Below are positions 1-7,322 of a DNA stretch of 16,111 nt, piece after piece. Source of the stretch: Anaerolineales bacterium UBA6131 (GTDB lineage Bacteria; Chloroflexota; Anaerolineae; UBA2200). The stretch is taken from contig DIVN01000082.1 of the NCBI GenBank assembly GCA_002435875.1, positions 4,868 through 20,978 of the forward strand. Reading direction: 5' to 3'. A program made the translations under genes and the position numbers. The stretch's first letter is position 1. The number at the start of each line of letters is the position of its first letter. A model generated the notes under the pieces. The model saw only the letters and a program-made list of their open reading frames with translations, was not told the origin of the DNA and did no database searches.

Positions 1-837
1 AAGTCCCATAGACTCTGCCAACTCGCGGGCTTCGCTCTGTACCTGCATATCTGGGATGGCGGGATTGGGGTGGCGTGTTCCTGGGAAAACGAGCCTTGCA
101 TCTTGCCGTTTTCGACACACGAGCGACATTGCCCGGACGGCCGACAGTGGGTCCATCCACTGCCACAGCCCTCCTCCCCAAAGGATGATTTGGTCGTCCT
201 GGCCGATGCCTGGCCAAACACCTCGTAGGATAGCCTGAGTATGGCGCAGGGGAGTGGAGCGCAGACCAAACGGCACCAGATCGACAAGCCTTCGAAGCGA
301 AGGATCATCCCGGTAGGTATGAGAGTTGATGCGACCAGCGGCTTCGAGCAGACCTAGCCACCAATCCCGCTGCCTCTCGGAGGCGCAGAGGAAGAAATCG
401 CCAAGGATGCATTGCAGCCGCAGTATCTCTTCGCGCTTGCGATGCAGGGCATCTTGTTGTGGCGTTCCGTCAAAGAGGGCTAGAGTCTCGACGGTATGAG
501 GATCGTAGCCATCGACCACCAGGGGGATGGGTAGTGCTTGAAGCTGAGGGAAGCAGTCTAGAACATCACCACCTGCCAGGAGCACGTCAGCGCGTCGAAC
601 GGCCCCAGCTAGCGAAGGCCAGTCCTGCCACTTGTACGGCCAGAGTTCAACTTCTTCAGCCTCAAGATCGGGTGGATTGGGGAGTGCGAGGATCACGCGA
701 AAGTGTCGGGCCAGCACCCTGGCCAGCTCCCAGCAACGAATGCCAGGTCCAGCCATGTGTGTACCGACCATGTCATGGCTCACGATCAACACCGTGGACG
801 ATCGTCGCTCTGGCGCAATCGTGTTGCGTTGAGTCAC
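1..837 (-). CDS. glycosyltransferase (GT4-like), 3' end outside window
   Basis: An open minus-strand frame of 279 codons runs from a GTG at 837 to the left edge without a stop. The GTG overlaps the TGA of the upstream ABC ATPase (GTGA, 4 nt), so translation is probably coupled. After a short leader, the product has a hydrophobic strand LIVSHDMVG (about residues 17-25), then MAGPGIRCWELARVLA. This matches the N-terminal Rossmann start and AGPGIR(Y/C)WELA motif of a group of GT4-type transferases found in surface-polysaccharide loci. IILWGGGLWQWMDPLSAVRA further on resembles the start of the C-terminal nucleotide-sugar-binding domain in the same group. The donor-binding glutamates lie beyond the edge. 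The role is probably sugar addition to the glycan exported by the adjacent Wzt-like transporter. The donor and acceptor are not readable. Confidence 0.85.
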   Translation of the reverse strand, partial: MTQRNTIAPERRSSTVLIVSHDMVGTHMAGPGIRCWELARVLARHFRVILALPNPPDLEAEEVELWPYKWQDWPSLAGAVRRADVLLAGGDVLDCFPQLQALPIPLVVDGYDPHTVETLALFDGTPQQDALHRKREEILRLQCILGDFFLCASERQRDWWLGLLEAAGRINSHTYRDDPSLRRLVDLVPFGLRSTPLRHTQAILRGVWPGIGQDDQIILWGGGLWQWMDPLSAVRAMSLVCRKRQDARLVFPGTRHPNPAIPDMQVQSEARELAESMGL

Positions 838-2072
838 CGGTCCCACAGCCACTCACCGTTCAGCGTAACAAGACCGAACCTCTCACCGCGGCCCGTCTGC
901 CGAACACGCAACGGATACAGACGATCATGGTAGTCGTACATTTCCGTATCCGCTTTATTGTGCGCGGCTACGGATATAAAATAGGTGCCTTCCAGCAGCG
1001 GCAATGCGCCGATGCGATAGTACACATCGCCCTCACCCTCAACATACGGGACATCGAGGCCAGCGAAGGTTGTGTTAGGACCACAAATATGGACGCCTTC
1101 CGCAGTATGTACTGCCAAGCCGAAGACGGGCCGCTCAACTCGCGATGGAGACGCATAGTGCATTCGCACCGTGCACGGCTCTCCCACGCCAAAAACCGCC
1201 TGCGGCTCTCCTTGAGTTCCGAGGAAGGATACATTGGTAATGCGCAGGGGACCCAGTCCCCATCGATGCTCTTGATCACAGGGGGCCACGTTGCCGGACT
1301 CTTGGCCGTTCGCCAGATGCTGCTCTTCTCGGGCGGCCATGTGCTGCAGATAGCACGACACTGTGTCCATCACATCGCCAGCGGCTTGAACTGCTCCGTC
1401 CTCGAGCCACACCGCCTTTGAACATATCCGCTGGACTGTCGAGAGATCGTGAGACACATAGCAAATCGTGATACCCCGGCGCTGCAATTCGCCAATGCGC
1501 TCAAAACACTTGTGTTGAAAGTTCTGATCGCCAACCGCCAGGACTTCGTCAACCAGCAGGATCTGTGGATCGGTATGAACCGCGACGGCGAAACCCAGTC
1601 GAACGTACATGCCAGAAGAGTAGTGGCGAACGGGGACGTCAATGAAACGCTCGAGTTCGGCGAAGGACACGATATCATCGAAACGCTGGCGGATCTCGGT
1701 TCGACTTAGCCCAAGGATCGAGCCATTCAGGTAGATGTTCTCTCGTCCAGTCAAGTCCGGGTGGAAACCGGCGCCCAGTTCCAGAAGTGCACCCACCCGC
1801 CCGTTGACCAGAACCTGACCGGAAGTGGGCTCAATAATGCGAGAGATCAACTTCAGTACCGTGCTCTTACCGGCGCCGTTGGCCCCGATGAACGCTACGG
1901 TCTCGCCCGAGTCGATTTGCAGGTCGACCTCGCGTAGCGCCCAAAAGACGTCGGGGAACACTCTGTCGCGTTTGCGGAATAGCGAAACAAACTTGTCTTG
2001 GAACGAACGTGGCTGGGTGCGGCGCATCGTAAAACGCTTGGATACACCACTGAACTGGATGGTGGTCACCAC
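834..2072 (-). CDS. wzt: polysaccharide ABC transporter ATP-binding protein (Wzt/TagH-like) with C-terminal Wzt_C domain
   Basis: A 412-residue cytoplasmic ATPase that would power export of a lipid-linked glycan through an ABC-2 permease. Walker A GANGAGKS is at 63-70, the ABC signature YSSGM at 151-155, Walker B ILLVDE at 171-176 and the H-loop SHD around H208. The segment FWALREVDLQI before Walker A, the LLELGAGFHPDLTGREN stretch (about 96-112) and the YSSGM signature are typical of the Wzt/TagH/RfbE subfamily. Residues ~270-410 form a beta-rich extension as in Wzt_C, which in characterised Wzt proteins recognises the terminal modification of the glycan. The start is the GTG at 2072, since no ATG lies nearby in frame. 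GAGG lies about 10 nt upstream. The partner permease is divergent rather than adjacent in the same operon. A TATAAT promoter lies at 2161-2188. Confidence 0.95.
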   Translation of the reverse strand: MVTTIQFSGVSKRFTMRRTQPRSFQDKFVSLFRKRDRVFPDVFWALREVDLQIDSGETVAFIGANGAGKSTVLKLISRIIEPTSGQVLVNGRVGALLELGAGFHPDLTGRENIYLNGSILGLSRTEIRQRFDDIVSFAELERFIDVPVRHYSSGMYVRLGFAVAVHTDPQILLVDEVLAVGDQNFQHKCFERIGELQRRGITICYVSHDLSTVQRICSKAVWLEDGAVQAAGDVMDTVSCYLQHMAAREEQHLANGQESGNVAPCDQEHRWGLGPLRITNVSFLGTQGEPQAVFGVGEPCTVRMHYASPSRVERPVFGLAVHTAEGVHICGPNTTFAGLDVPYVEGEGDVYYRIGALPLLEGTYFISVAAHNKADTEMYDYHDRLYPLRVRQTGRGERFGLVTLNGEWLWDR

Positions 2073-2160
2073 TAGCCCATCCTCTGCCCGGCGGCCCTAC
2101 CGCAGAAATCAAGCACGACCGTATGGAATTCGCGGAAACACTCGGGGTTCACAACAAGGC

Positions 2161-2188
2161 ATTATAGACTCGCCGTAGCATCGCTCAA
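2161..2188 (-). promoter_or_regulatory. sigma70-like promoter for the Wzt-like operon
   Basis: On the minus strand, TTGAGC (2188-2183) and TATAAT (2166-2161) are separated by 16 bp. The -10 matches the consensus fully and the -35 in 4 of 6 positions. Transcription would start near 2154, giving an ~80-nt leader before the GTG at 2072. Confidence 0.6.
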
Positions 2189-2240
2189 AACCAGCCGTCG
2201 TGCGGCCATACCTGGCCAAGCAGGCGCAGCCTCGGTGAGT

Positions 2241-2269
2241 TTGCGCGAAGCCCTGCAGGCCGCTATACT
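2241..2269 (+). promoter_or_regulatory. sigma70-like promoter for the permease-GT2 operon
   Basis: TTGCGC (2241-2246) and TATACT (2264-2269) are separated by 17 bp. The -10 matches in 5 of 6 positions, the -35 only in its TTG. The start would be near 2276, ~45 nt before the permease ATG. With the minus-strand promoter 50 bp away it makes the 248-bp gap a bidirectional control region. Confidence 0.45.
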
Positions 2270-2320
2270 GAGCCTAGGGTTCAGACCAATGGACCCAGCC
2301 GACCCTTCAGCTGGCAGGTA

Positions 2321-3130
2321 ATGATCGCAAAGCTATCCGAACTGTGCCAATACCGCGAGTTGATTCGCAATTTGGTACTGCGAGACTTAAAGGTACGCTA
2401 CAGGAACTCCCTCTTGGGATTTCTCTGGTCTTTGGCTAATCCTCTAGCGATGATGGCGGTCTTCACCGTCGTGTTTACCTTTATGATGCCCAACAACTCG
2501 ATTCCGGACTTTCCGGTCTTTGTCCTGTGCGCTTTGCTACCGTGGAATTGCTTCCGGGACTCGCTTATGGGCACTCTGAACAGTATTGTGGGCAATGCCT
2601 CACTGATCAAGCGGGTCTACTTTCCCCGTGAGGTCCTTCCCATCGCTACTGTGCTCGCAAATCTAGTCAACTTTGCCCTGGCCATGTCCGTACTCTTTGC
2701 GATGCTTATTGTCTTTCGCGTGCCATTGACGCGCTGGGCGCTGCTCTTGCCCTTGGTTGTGCTGACGCAACTGATGTTCACGTTGGGGCTCGGGCTAATG
2801 CTCGCGACAGCGAATGTGTTCTATCGCGATACGGCAATGATCATGGATGTAGTCATCCTGGCGTGGTTCTTCATCACGCCCATCTTCTATCCCATCAGCA
2901 TCCTGCCGACACAGCGTCTGGTGTTGGGACTTGATTTGAACATTCACCGTCTCACGTACATCCTCAACCCCATGGCCTCCATTATCTCGACCTATCGCGT
3001 GATTCTCTATCACGGGGCGCCACCGGCCACGGACTTTTTCCTGCGGACGTTTGTGAGTTGCCTGATTGTCCTGGTTATGGGGCTCTTTGTGTTCTCGCAT
3101 TACAGTCGTGTATTCGCCGAGGAGGTATAG
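2321..3130 (+). CDS. wzm: polysaccharide ABC-2 type transporter permease (Wzm/TagG-like)
   Basis: A 269-residue integral membrane protein, the usual size for Wzm/TagG permeases (about 260-280). The N-terminus has the amphipathic LVLRDLKVRYRNSLLGFLWSL motif (about residues 18-38) that introduces the ABC-2 membrane domain. It is followed by about six hydrophobic segments, including ANPLAMMAVFTVVFTFM, ANLVNFALAMSVLFAMLIVF, LMFTLGLGLMLATANVFYRD, ILAWFFITPIFYP and a C-terminal VSCLIVLVMGLFVFSHY helix. It should form the membrane pore with the divergent Wzt-like ATPase and move a lipid-linked glycan outward. The ATG at 2321 is preceded by a weak Shine-Dalgarno (GGCAGGT). The last codons contain the GGAGGT ribosome site of the next gene, 4 nt downstream, so the two genes are one operon. 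Confidence 0.94.
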   Translation: MIAKLSELCQYRELIRNLVLRDLKVRYRNSLLGFLWSLANPLAMMAVFTVVFTFMMPNNSIPDFPVFVLCALLPWNCFRDSLMGTLNSIVGNASLIKRVYFPREVLPIATVLANLVNFALAMSVLFAMLIVFRVPLTRWALLLPLVVLTQLMFTLGLGLMLATANVFYRDTAMIMDVVILAWFFITPIFYPISILPTQRLVLGLDLNIHRLTYILNPMASIISTYRVILYHGAPPATDFFLRTFVSCLIVLVMGLFVFSHYSRVFAEEV

Positions 3131-3134
3131 ATAG

Positions 3135-4007
3135 ATGTCTATGGATCTAGTAAGTGTAATACTGCCCGCGTTGAACGAGGAAGAGGCTATCGGTGAGGTG
3201 CTTGACCAGGTACAACAGGTCATGGGAGCATCGCGGTGGCCCTATGAGATCATAGTAGTTGATGATGGCTCGACAGATCGCACTGCGGAGGAAGTGGCTT
3301 CCCGAGGAGATGTGAAGCTGCTCCGTCACTCGCAGAATCGCGGCACCGGCGCGGCGCGCACTACCGGGATCAAGGCAGCACAGGGCAGCCTGATCATGAT
3401 GACCGATGCCGATGGCACGTACCCGGTGCGCGACATGCCCAAGATGCTTGAGCAACTGGCAGACTGCGACATGGTGATCGGTGCGCGGACGAAAGAGGCG
3501 GGGACTCTGCGGTGGCTGCGTACTCCGGCCAAGTGGTTCATCCGCTCTCTGGCCAGTTACCTGACGGCCACACCGATCCCGGATCTCAACTCAGGGATGC
3601 GCGCTTTCAAGAAGGACATCGCGCTGAAATACCTGAATATCCTCCCTAACACACATTCCTGGGTGAGCACCATCACGATCGCCTTTCTCAGCCATGGCTA
3701 TGCGGTCAAGTTCATGCCAATCGACTACTTTAAGCGCAAGGGGCGTTCCACATTTCATCCGCTGCGAGACACGTACAACTACATCACCCTGGTCGTGCGT
3801 GCAGTGACCTACTTCAACCCGCTGAAGGTATTCCTTCCGCTGAGTCTGATCCTGCTATCCGTCGGGGGGCTCAAGCTCATCCGAGACCTGATTGTCTTCA
3901 ACCTGCATGTGGCGACCAGCACGGTATTGCTTCTCTTGACGGCAGTGCAGATTGCCGCAATGGGTTTGCTGGCGGATCTCATCGTGAAGCGCAGCAGTTT
4001 TCACTGA
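3135..4007 (+). CDS. GT2 glycosyltransferase, polyprenyl-phosphate (DPM/GtrB-like) type, with C-terminal membrane anchor
   Basis: The 290-residue product has a GT-A fold domain with SVILPALNEEEAIG (7-20), the nucleotide-binding VVDDGSTDRT (41-50) and the metal-binding TDADGTYP (90-97). NSGMRAFKK is typical of dolichol/undecaprenyl-phosphate sugar transferases. About residues 225-282 hold two hydrophobic helices, as in membrane-anchored GtrB-like enzymes. By family, it likely transfers a hexose from a nucleotide donor to a polyprenyl phosphate on the cytoplasmic face. The start is well set: GGAGGT at 3121-3126 lies 8 nt before ATG 3135, inside the end of the permease gene. Its stop is nested with that of the convergent gene (TCAcTGA, 7-nt overlap), which leaves no room for a separate terminator. 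The actual sugar is unknown. Confidence 0.92.
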   Translation: MSMDLVSVILPALNEEEAIGEVLDQVQQVMGASRWPYEIIVVDDGSTDRTAEEVASRGDVKLLRHSQNRGTGAARTTGIKAAQGSLIMMTDADGTYPVRDMPKMLEQLADCDMVIGARTKEAGTLRWLRTPAKWFIRSLASYLTATPIPDLNSGMRAFKKDIALKYLNILPNTHSWVSTITIAFLSHGYAVKFMPIDYFKRKGRSTFHPLRDTYNYITLVVRAVTYFNPLKVFLPLSLILLSVGGLKLIRDLIVFNLHVATSTVLLLLTAVQIAAMGLLADLIVKRSSFH

Positions 4008-5209
4008 GTGGGATGGCTGTTCTCGGGGGAGTCACTTCCGTCAGGCAGTTTATGACAGCCGTTCGGGTAAGCGCGATACACCGCCACCGTCTTGTCCACC
4101 ATCGCCTGCTGGCTGTACATGAGCCGGGCCCGAGCCTGCCCACGCGAGGCTAGCACCGCCCTCAGCTCATCATCGGCCAAAACCCGACCAAGCGCTGCAG
4201 CGAGTGCCACGGAGTCCATAGGGGGCACCAAGATGCCGGCATCGCCGACGACTTCGGGCAGCGAACTGGCATTCGCGGCTATGACAGGGGTGCCGCAGGC
4301 CATGGCCTCCACTACCGGCAGTCCAAAGCCCTCCAGAAGTGATGGGAAGACAAACACATCGGCAAGCGAGTAGTAGAGCGGCAGCTCCTGATCAGGCACA
4401 TAGCCGACAGTCAGAACTCTTTCACGCAGTGACGCCGGGAGCAACCGCTCGAATCTGGCCCGATAGCCGGGTTCCCATTTGCCTACAAGGATTAGTACAC
4501 AGTCAGGGCCCAGCCGCTGCAGAGCCTCGATCAGGTATTCGACGCCTTTCCGGGGCGTTGAGAAGCCCACGTACAGAATGACGTGTTTATCCTGCAAGCC
4601 CAGCCTGCTCCGCAGCTCGCGGCTGTCTCGTCTCTCGTAGCGCTCCACTGGGATGCCTAACGGCACCAGCACGATGCGTTCTGGACCGACGGAATAGCTG
4701 TTGACCAGCTCCGCACGAGCTGCCTCGCTTGCAGCGATCAGCACCACCGGGTGCGCAAGCGCCCAGCTCTCCAGGGTAACACGGACGAACGAAAAATAGG
4801 CGTATCTGTAGGCAAGGTTCGCCCAACTATGCGCATAGGGCAGCCCGCCTTTCGCGTGCAGCCTCTGCTGGAAGGTCTCAAAAACGGAGGCAATACACTC
4901 TCCGCGATAGGCCCAGGCAAAGCGGACGTCCAGGAAGTGGACAACGTCGAACTGTCGTTTTTTCTGCAAGTGGCGAAGCAACCGTGCGGCCTGTGCGCCA
5001 AAACCAAGCCAGTCCGTTGCCCCAACGCTCACCCTGTGGACCTCCACACCGTCGATGGTCTCTGTTGCTGGTGCCTGTTCGCGTCGGGCTGACACGAAGG
5101 TGACTTGGTTGCCCGCGGCAACGAGTCCATCGGCCAGCAGCTCTCCATAGACTGTCAAACCAGCCGTGCGGAAGGGTCTATAGTCCAGGTTCAGCAGACA
5201 TATGTTCAT
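4001..5209 (-). CDS. GT4 family glycosyltransferase
   Basis: A 402-residue retaining GT-B enzyme of the group 1 / GT4 type, acting in the cytoplasm on a lipid-linked glycan. The N-terminal acceptor domain starts MNICLLNLDYRP and contains the GLTVYGELLADGLVAAGNQVTFVS helix-strand unit typical of GT4. The C-terminal donor domain begins VILYVGFSTPRKGVEYLIEAL. It carries the E-x7-E motif EGFGLPVVE (E293 and E301), then AMACGTPVIAANASSLPEV and DAGILVPP. All expected donor-site elements are present. The last ~20 residues, rich in Pro, Ser and Asp, extend past the usual C-terminus. The ATG overlaps the stop of the upstream glycosyltransferase as ATGA (5206-5209). No convincing Shine-Dalgarno is seen, so translational coupling is likely. 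The donor and linkage cannot be deduced. Confidence 0.93.
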   Translation of the reverse strand: MNICLLNLDYRPFRTAGLTVYGELLADGLVAAGNQVTFVSARREQAPATETIDGVEVHRVSVGATDWLGFGAQAARLLRHLQKKRQFDVVHFLDVRFAWAYRGECIASVFETFQQRLHAKGGLPYAHSWANLAYRYAYFSFVRVTLESWALAHPVVLIAASEAARAELVNSYSVGPERIVLVPLGIPVERYERRDSRELRSRLGLQDKHVILYVGFSTPRKGVEYLIEALQRLGPDCVLILVGKWEPGYRARFERLLPASLRERVLTVGYVPDQELPLYYSLADVFVFPSLLEGFGLPVVEAMACGTPVIAANASSLPEVVGDAGILVPPMDSVALAAALGRVLADDELRAVLASRGQARARLMYSQQAMVDKTVAVYRAYPNGCHKLPDGSDSPENSHPTQ

Positions 5210-6279
5210 AGCAGGCTAGAGACCACCCGGCTCATCGCCTGTGCTTGTGTTTCCAGGTTGAAGCGAGCACGACAGTGCTCGTAGCCAACTCGTGCGATAT
5301 GCTCCCGCAGGTCGCGGTCGTCCCTCAATTGCACGATGGCTGCAGCCAGTGACTGGCCGTCAGAGCTCTTGCACATCAAGACATCCTGAAGGTCCTCGAA
5401 AACCTCGCGGTTGGCCGGGCTATCGGCGACGATGGTAGGCTTGGCCATCGCCAGAAACTGAAAGGTCTTGCCCGCGATCACCCGCCCTGCCTTCGCATTC
5501 GAGCCGAATGGGCCACCCAGGCATACATTCGCTTCAGAGATGCGCTCCGGCAGCTCCAGGTAGGGCACAGCAGGCTCGAAGGTGAGGCAACGCACTCCCA
5601 AGCTTTCTGCCAGGCGACGCGTGGTCTCATGGGTCAGGCCACCGCCGACCACACGGATGTCAATTCCCCCCTCTCCATCCAGGAGTTTGGCCGCGCGCAC
5701 AATGGTGTCCACTCCATGCAATGGAGCAAACGACCCATAGAAGAACACGTCGAAGCGATTGCCCATGGCGGGCTTGGCGCGTGGATAGAACACTCGGTCG
5801 TCATAGCCAACGTAGTAGGGCGAGACCTTGTCTGCTCCCAAGCTGAAGGCCTGAGTGAAGTAGTGGCAGTGCTCCTGGGTATCCAGCAAGGTATGCGAGG
5901 CGTGCAGACTGGTGCTCTGATCCAACCAATAGGCTAGTCGACCCGGGATGGAGCGTGGAGCGAAGAGTTGGCGGTCAAAGCAAAGGGTATCCCATGTGGA
6001 AAGGTAAGCATCAAACAGCAGTGGTTTGCGTGTCAGGCGCGCGAGCATCTGCAGCAGGAGAAAGCCGTAGAATCCGACAAAGACAAGATCAAAGGAACCT
6101 CGAAGTGCGCGTAGTAGCCGCGGCAGCAAGCGAACGTGCCGCTGAAGCAGCGAGCCAGGTCTACTGTCGGTTATCTCCAACACATCGCAGTTCTGCCGCA
6201 GCGCCCGCAGGACTAGAAGATTGCGGGTGTATTGAGCTTCCCTGCCACAGGTGAAGAGGATGCGCGGTCTGACACCCAT
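5206..6279 (-). CDS. glycosyltransferase (GT4-like, GT-B fold)
   Basis: With the ATG at 6279 the product is 357 residues, beginning MGVRPRILFTCGREAQYTRN, a normal start for this group of GT-B transferases. The frame is open to a TTG at 6399, but that codon coincides with the -35 box of a strong candidate promoter. Starts at 6279 (ATG) or 6303 (GTG, with AGAGGA 11 nt upstream) are therefore more credible. The central FDVFFYGSFAPLHGVDTIVRAAKLL opens the C-terminal donor domain. GRVIAGKTFQFLAMAKPTIV replaces the usual E-x7-E/NK(V/T)FEALA region, so this is a divergent GT4-like enzyme rather than a textbook one. It is the first gene of a two-gene operon with the following GT4 enzyme (ATGA overlap). 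The substrate is unknown. Confidence 0.88.
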   Translation of the reverse strand: MGVRPRILFTCGREAQYTRNLLVLRALRQNCDVLEITDSRPGSLLQRHVRLLPRLLRALRGSFDLVFVGFYGFLLLQMLARLTRKPLLFDAYLSTWDTLCFDRQLFAPRSIPGRLAYWLDQSTSLHASHTLLDTQEHCHYFTQAFSLGADKVSPYYVGYDDRVFYPRAKPAMGNRFDVFFYGSFAPLHGVDTIVRAAKLLDGEGGIDIRVVGGGLTHETTRRLAESLGVRCLTFEPAVPYLELPERISEANVCLGGPFGSNAKAGRVIAGKTFQFLAMAKPTIVADSPANREVFEDLQDVLMCKSSDGQSLAAAIVQLRDDRDLREHIARVGYEHCRARFNLETQAQAMSRVVSSLL

Positions 6280-6349
6280 CAAGCTACCCAGACATCTTCC
6301 CACGCTAGATCCGATCCTCTGGAAAAGATGCCCAATCGGCCTCGGTCTT

Positions 6350-6378
6350 TTGACCGGCCTAGCTTGGGGGATTATAAT
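6350..6378 (+). promoter_or_regulatory. promoter for the GT2-methyltransferase-flippase-radical SAM operon
   Basis: TTGACC (6350-6355) and TATAAT (6373-6378) are separated by 17 bp. This is 11 of 12 matches to the sigma70 consensus. Transcription would start near 6385, 38 nt before the ATG at 6423. Its -10 overlaps the opposing -10 in the palindrome ATTATAAT (6371-6378). Confidence 0.65.
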
Positions 6379-6399
6379 GGTTGTCTGCGCCTCAGCCAA
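6371..6399 (-). promoter_or_regulatory. promoter for the minus-strand glycosyltransferase pair
   Basis: On the minus strand, TTGGCT (6399-6394) and TATAAT (6376-6371) are separated by 17 bp. The -10 is perfect and the -35 matches in 4 of 6 positions. The start would be near 6364, ahead of the GTG at 6303 and ATG at 6279 but downstream of the TTG at 6399. This argues against the longest reading frame start. Confidence 0.55.
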
Positions 6400-6422
6400 A
6401 CAATGGAGGGACGACCCGGGTC

Positions 6423-7319
6423 ATGCCCCCGCCGTTGGTCTATGTCGTGGTGGTAAACTGGAACCTGCGCGACGACACTGCCGAGTGCCTGGAATCGCTG
6501 CTACTATCCGACTATGCAAACTATCGAGTCTTGGTCGTGGACAATGGCTCACAGGATGGCTCGCCCGAGTATCTGCAGGCGCGCTTCCCACATACCGAGT
6601 CGATCAAAAACCCCACCAATCTGGGCTTTGCCAAAGCCAACAATATCGGCATCCGATTCGCCCTGGAACACGGTGCGGAGCACGTATTCCTGCTGAACAA
6701 TGATACTACAGTGGCGCCTAACATGCTGTCCAAAGTAGTAGTAACAGCCTTGGGCAGCTCACAAATTGGCGTCGTGGCTCCCAAGATCTTGTACTATGCA
6801 CAAAGGGACAAGATATGGCACCTTGGGGGCAGAGCGAGCAGATGGCTGCCGGTCCCGCGCACCCTGGGCCAAGGTCAGCTGGACGATGGGCGCTACTCAC
6901 AGCCGTTTGAGGTAGATATGGTGGCCTTCTGCGGCGCGCTCATCAAGAGAAGTCTGCTCGAGCGGATAGGCCTGCTAGACGAGCTGTTTGTGTTCAGCTA
7001 TGAGGATGCTGATTTTTGTTACCGGGCGCGGGCTGCAGGCTATCGCGTTGTCTGCCAGCCGCAGGCTGAGATGTGGCATAAGGTCTCGGTCAGTGTGCAG
7101 CGGAACATCTCCAGTGTGCGCTATCTGCACTCCCGAGGACGTGCGCTCTTCTACCGTCGGTATCCGCACGGACCCCACCCGTGGTTGACAGCAGGCTACT
7201 TGTGTCTGAGCACAGCTCGGGCCGCGGTGGCTAGCCTGTTGCAGGGCGATATCACCACCGCACGAGCAGGCTTTCGCGGCCTCTACGATGGCTATCGATT
7301 CGATCTGAGGAGCAACTGA
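6423..7319 (+). CDS. GT2 glycosyltransferase, rhamnosyltransferase (WbbL)-like
   Basis: A 298-residue GT-A enzyme. It starts with YVVVVNWNLRDDTAECLESL (7-26), has VVDNGSQDGS at 38-47, NPTNLGFAKANNIGI at 63-77, the donor/metal motif NNDTTV at 92-97 and the catalytic-region motif FSYEDADFCYRARAAGY with E194, D195 and D197. These are the hallmarks of the WbbL / rhamnosyltransferase-like branch of GT2. Rhamnose as the sugar is family-based only. The frame extends upstream to a TTG at 6381, but the promoter at 6350-6378 puts the transcript start at about 6385. GGAGGG at 6405-6410 precedes ATG 6423 by 12 nt, so 6423 is chosen. It is the first gene of a four-gene operon. The GAGGAG of the next gene lies in its last codons. 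Confidence 0.93.
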   Translation: MPPPLVYVVVVNWNLRDDTAECLESLLLSDYANYRVLVVDNGSQDGSPEYLQARFPHTESIKNPTNLGFAKANNIGIRFALEHGAEHVFLLNNDTTVAPNMLSKVVVTALGSSQIGVVAPKILYYAQRDKIWHLGGRASRWLPVPRTLGQGQLDDGRYSQPFEVDMVAFCGALIKRSLLERIGLLDELFVFSYEDADFCYRARAAGYRVVCQPQAEMWHKVSVSVQRNISSVRYLHSRGRALFYRRYPHGPHPWLTAGYLCLSTARAAVASLLQGDITTARAGFRGLYDGYRFDLRSN

Positions 7320-7322
7320 AAC

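Noticed and set aside
459..1421. Long plus-strand frame of 320 codons
   Set aside because: Lies opposite the 3' half of the Wzt-like gene and part of the left-edge glycosyltransferase. It crosses two real genes, has no recognisable domain and low-complexity mixed composition, so it is an antisense shadow.
5206..6399. TTG at 6399 as start of the glycosyltransferase
   Set aside because: It coincides with the predicted -35 element and would need an untranslated region upstream of the best promoter. The added 40 residues do not resemble the family N-terminus.
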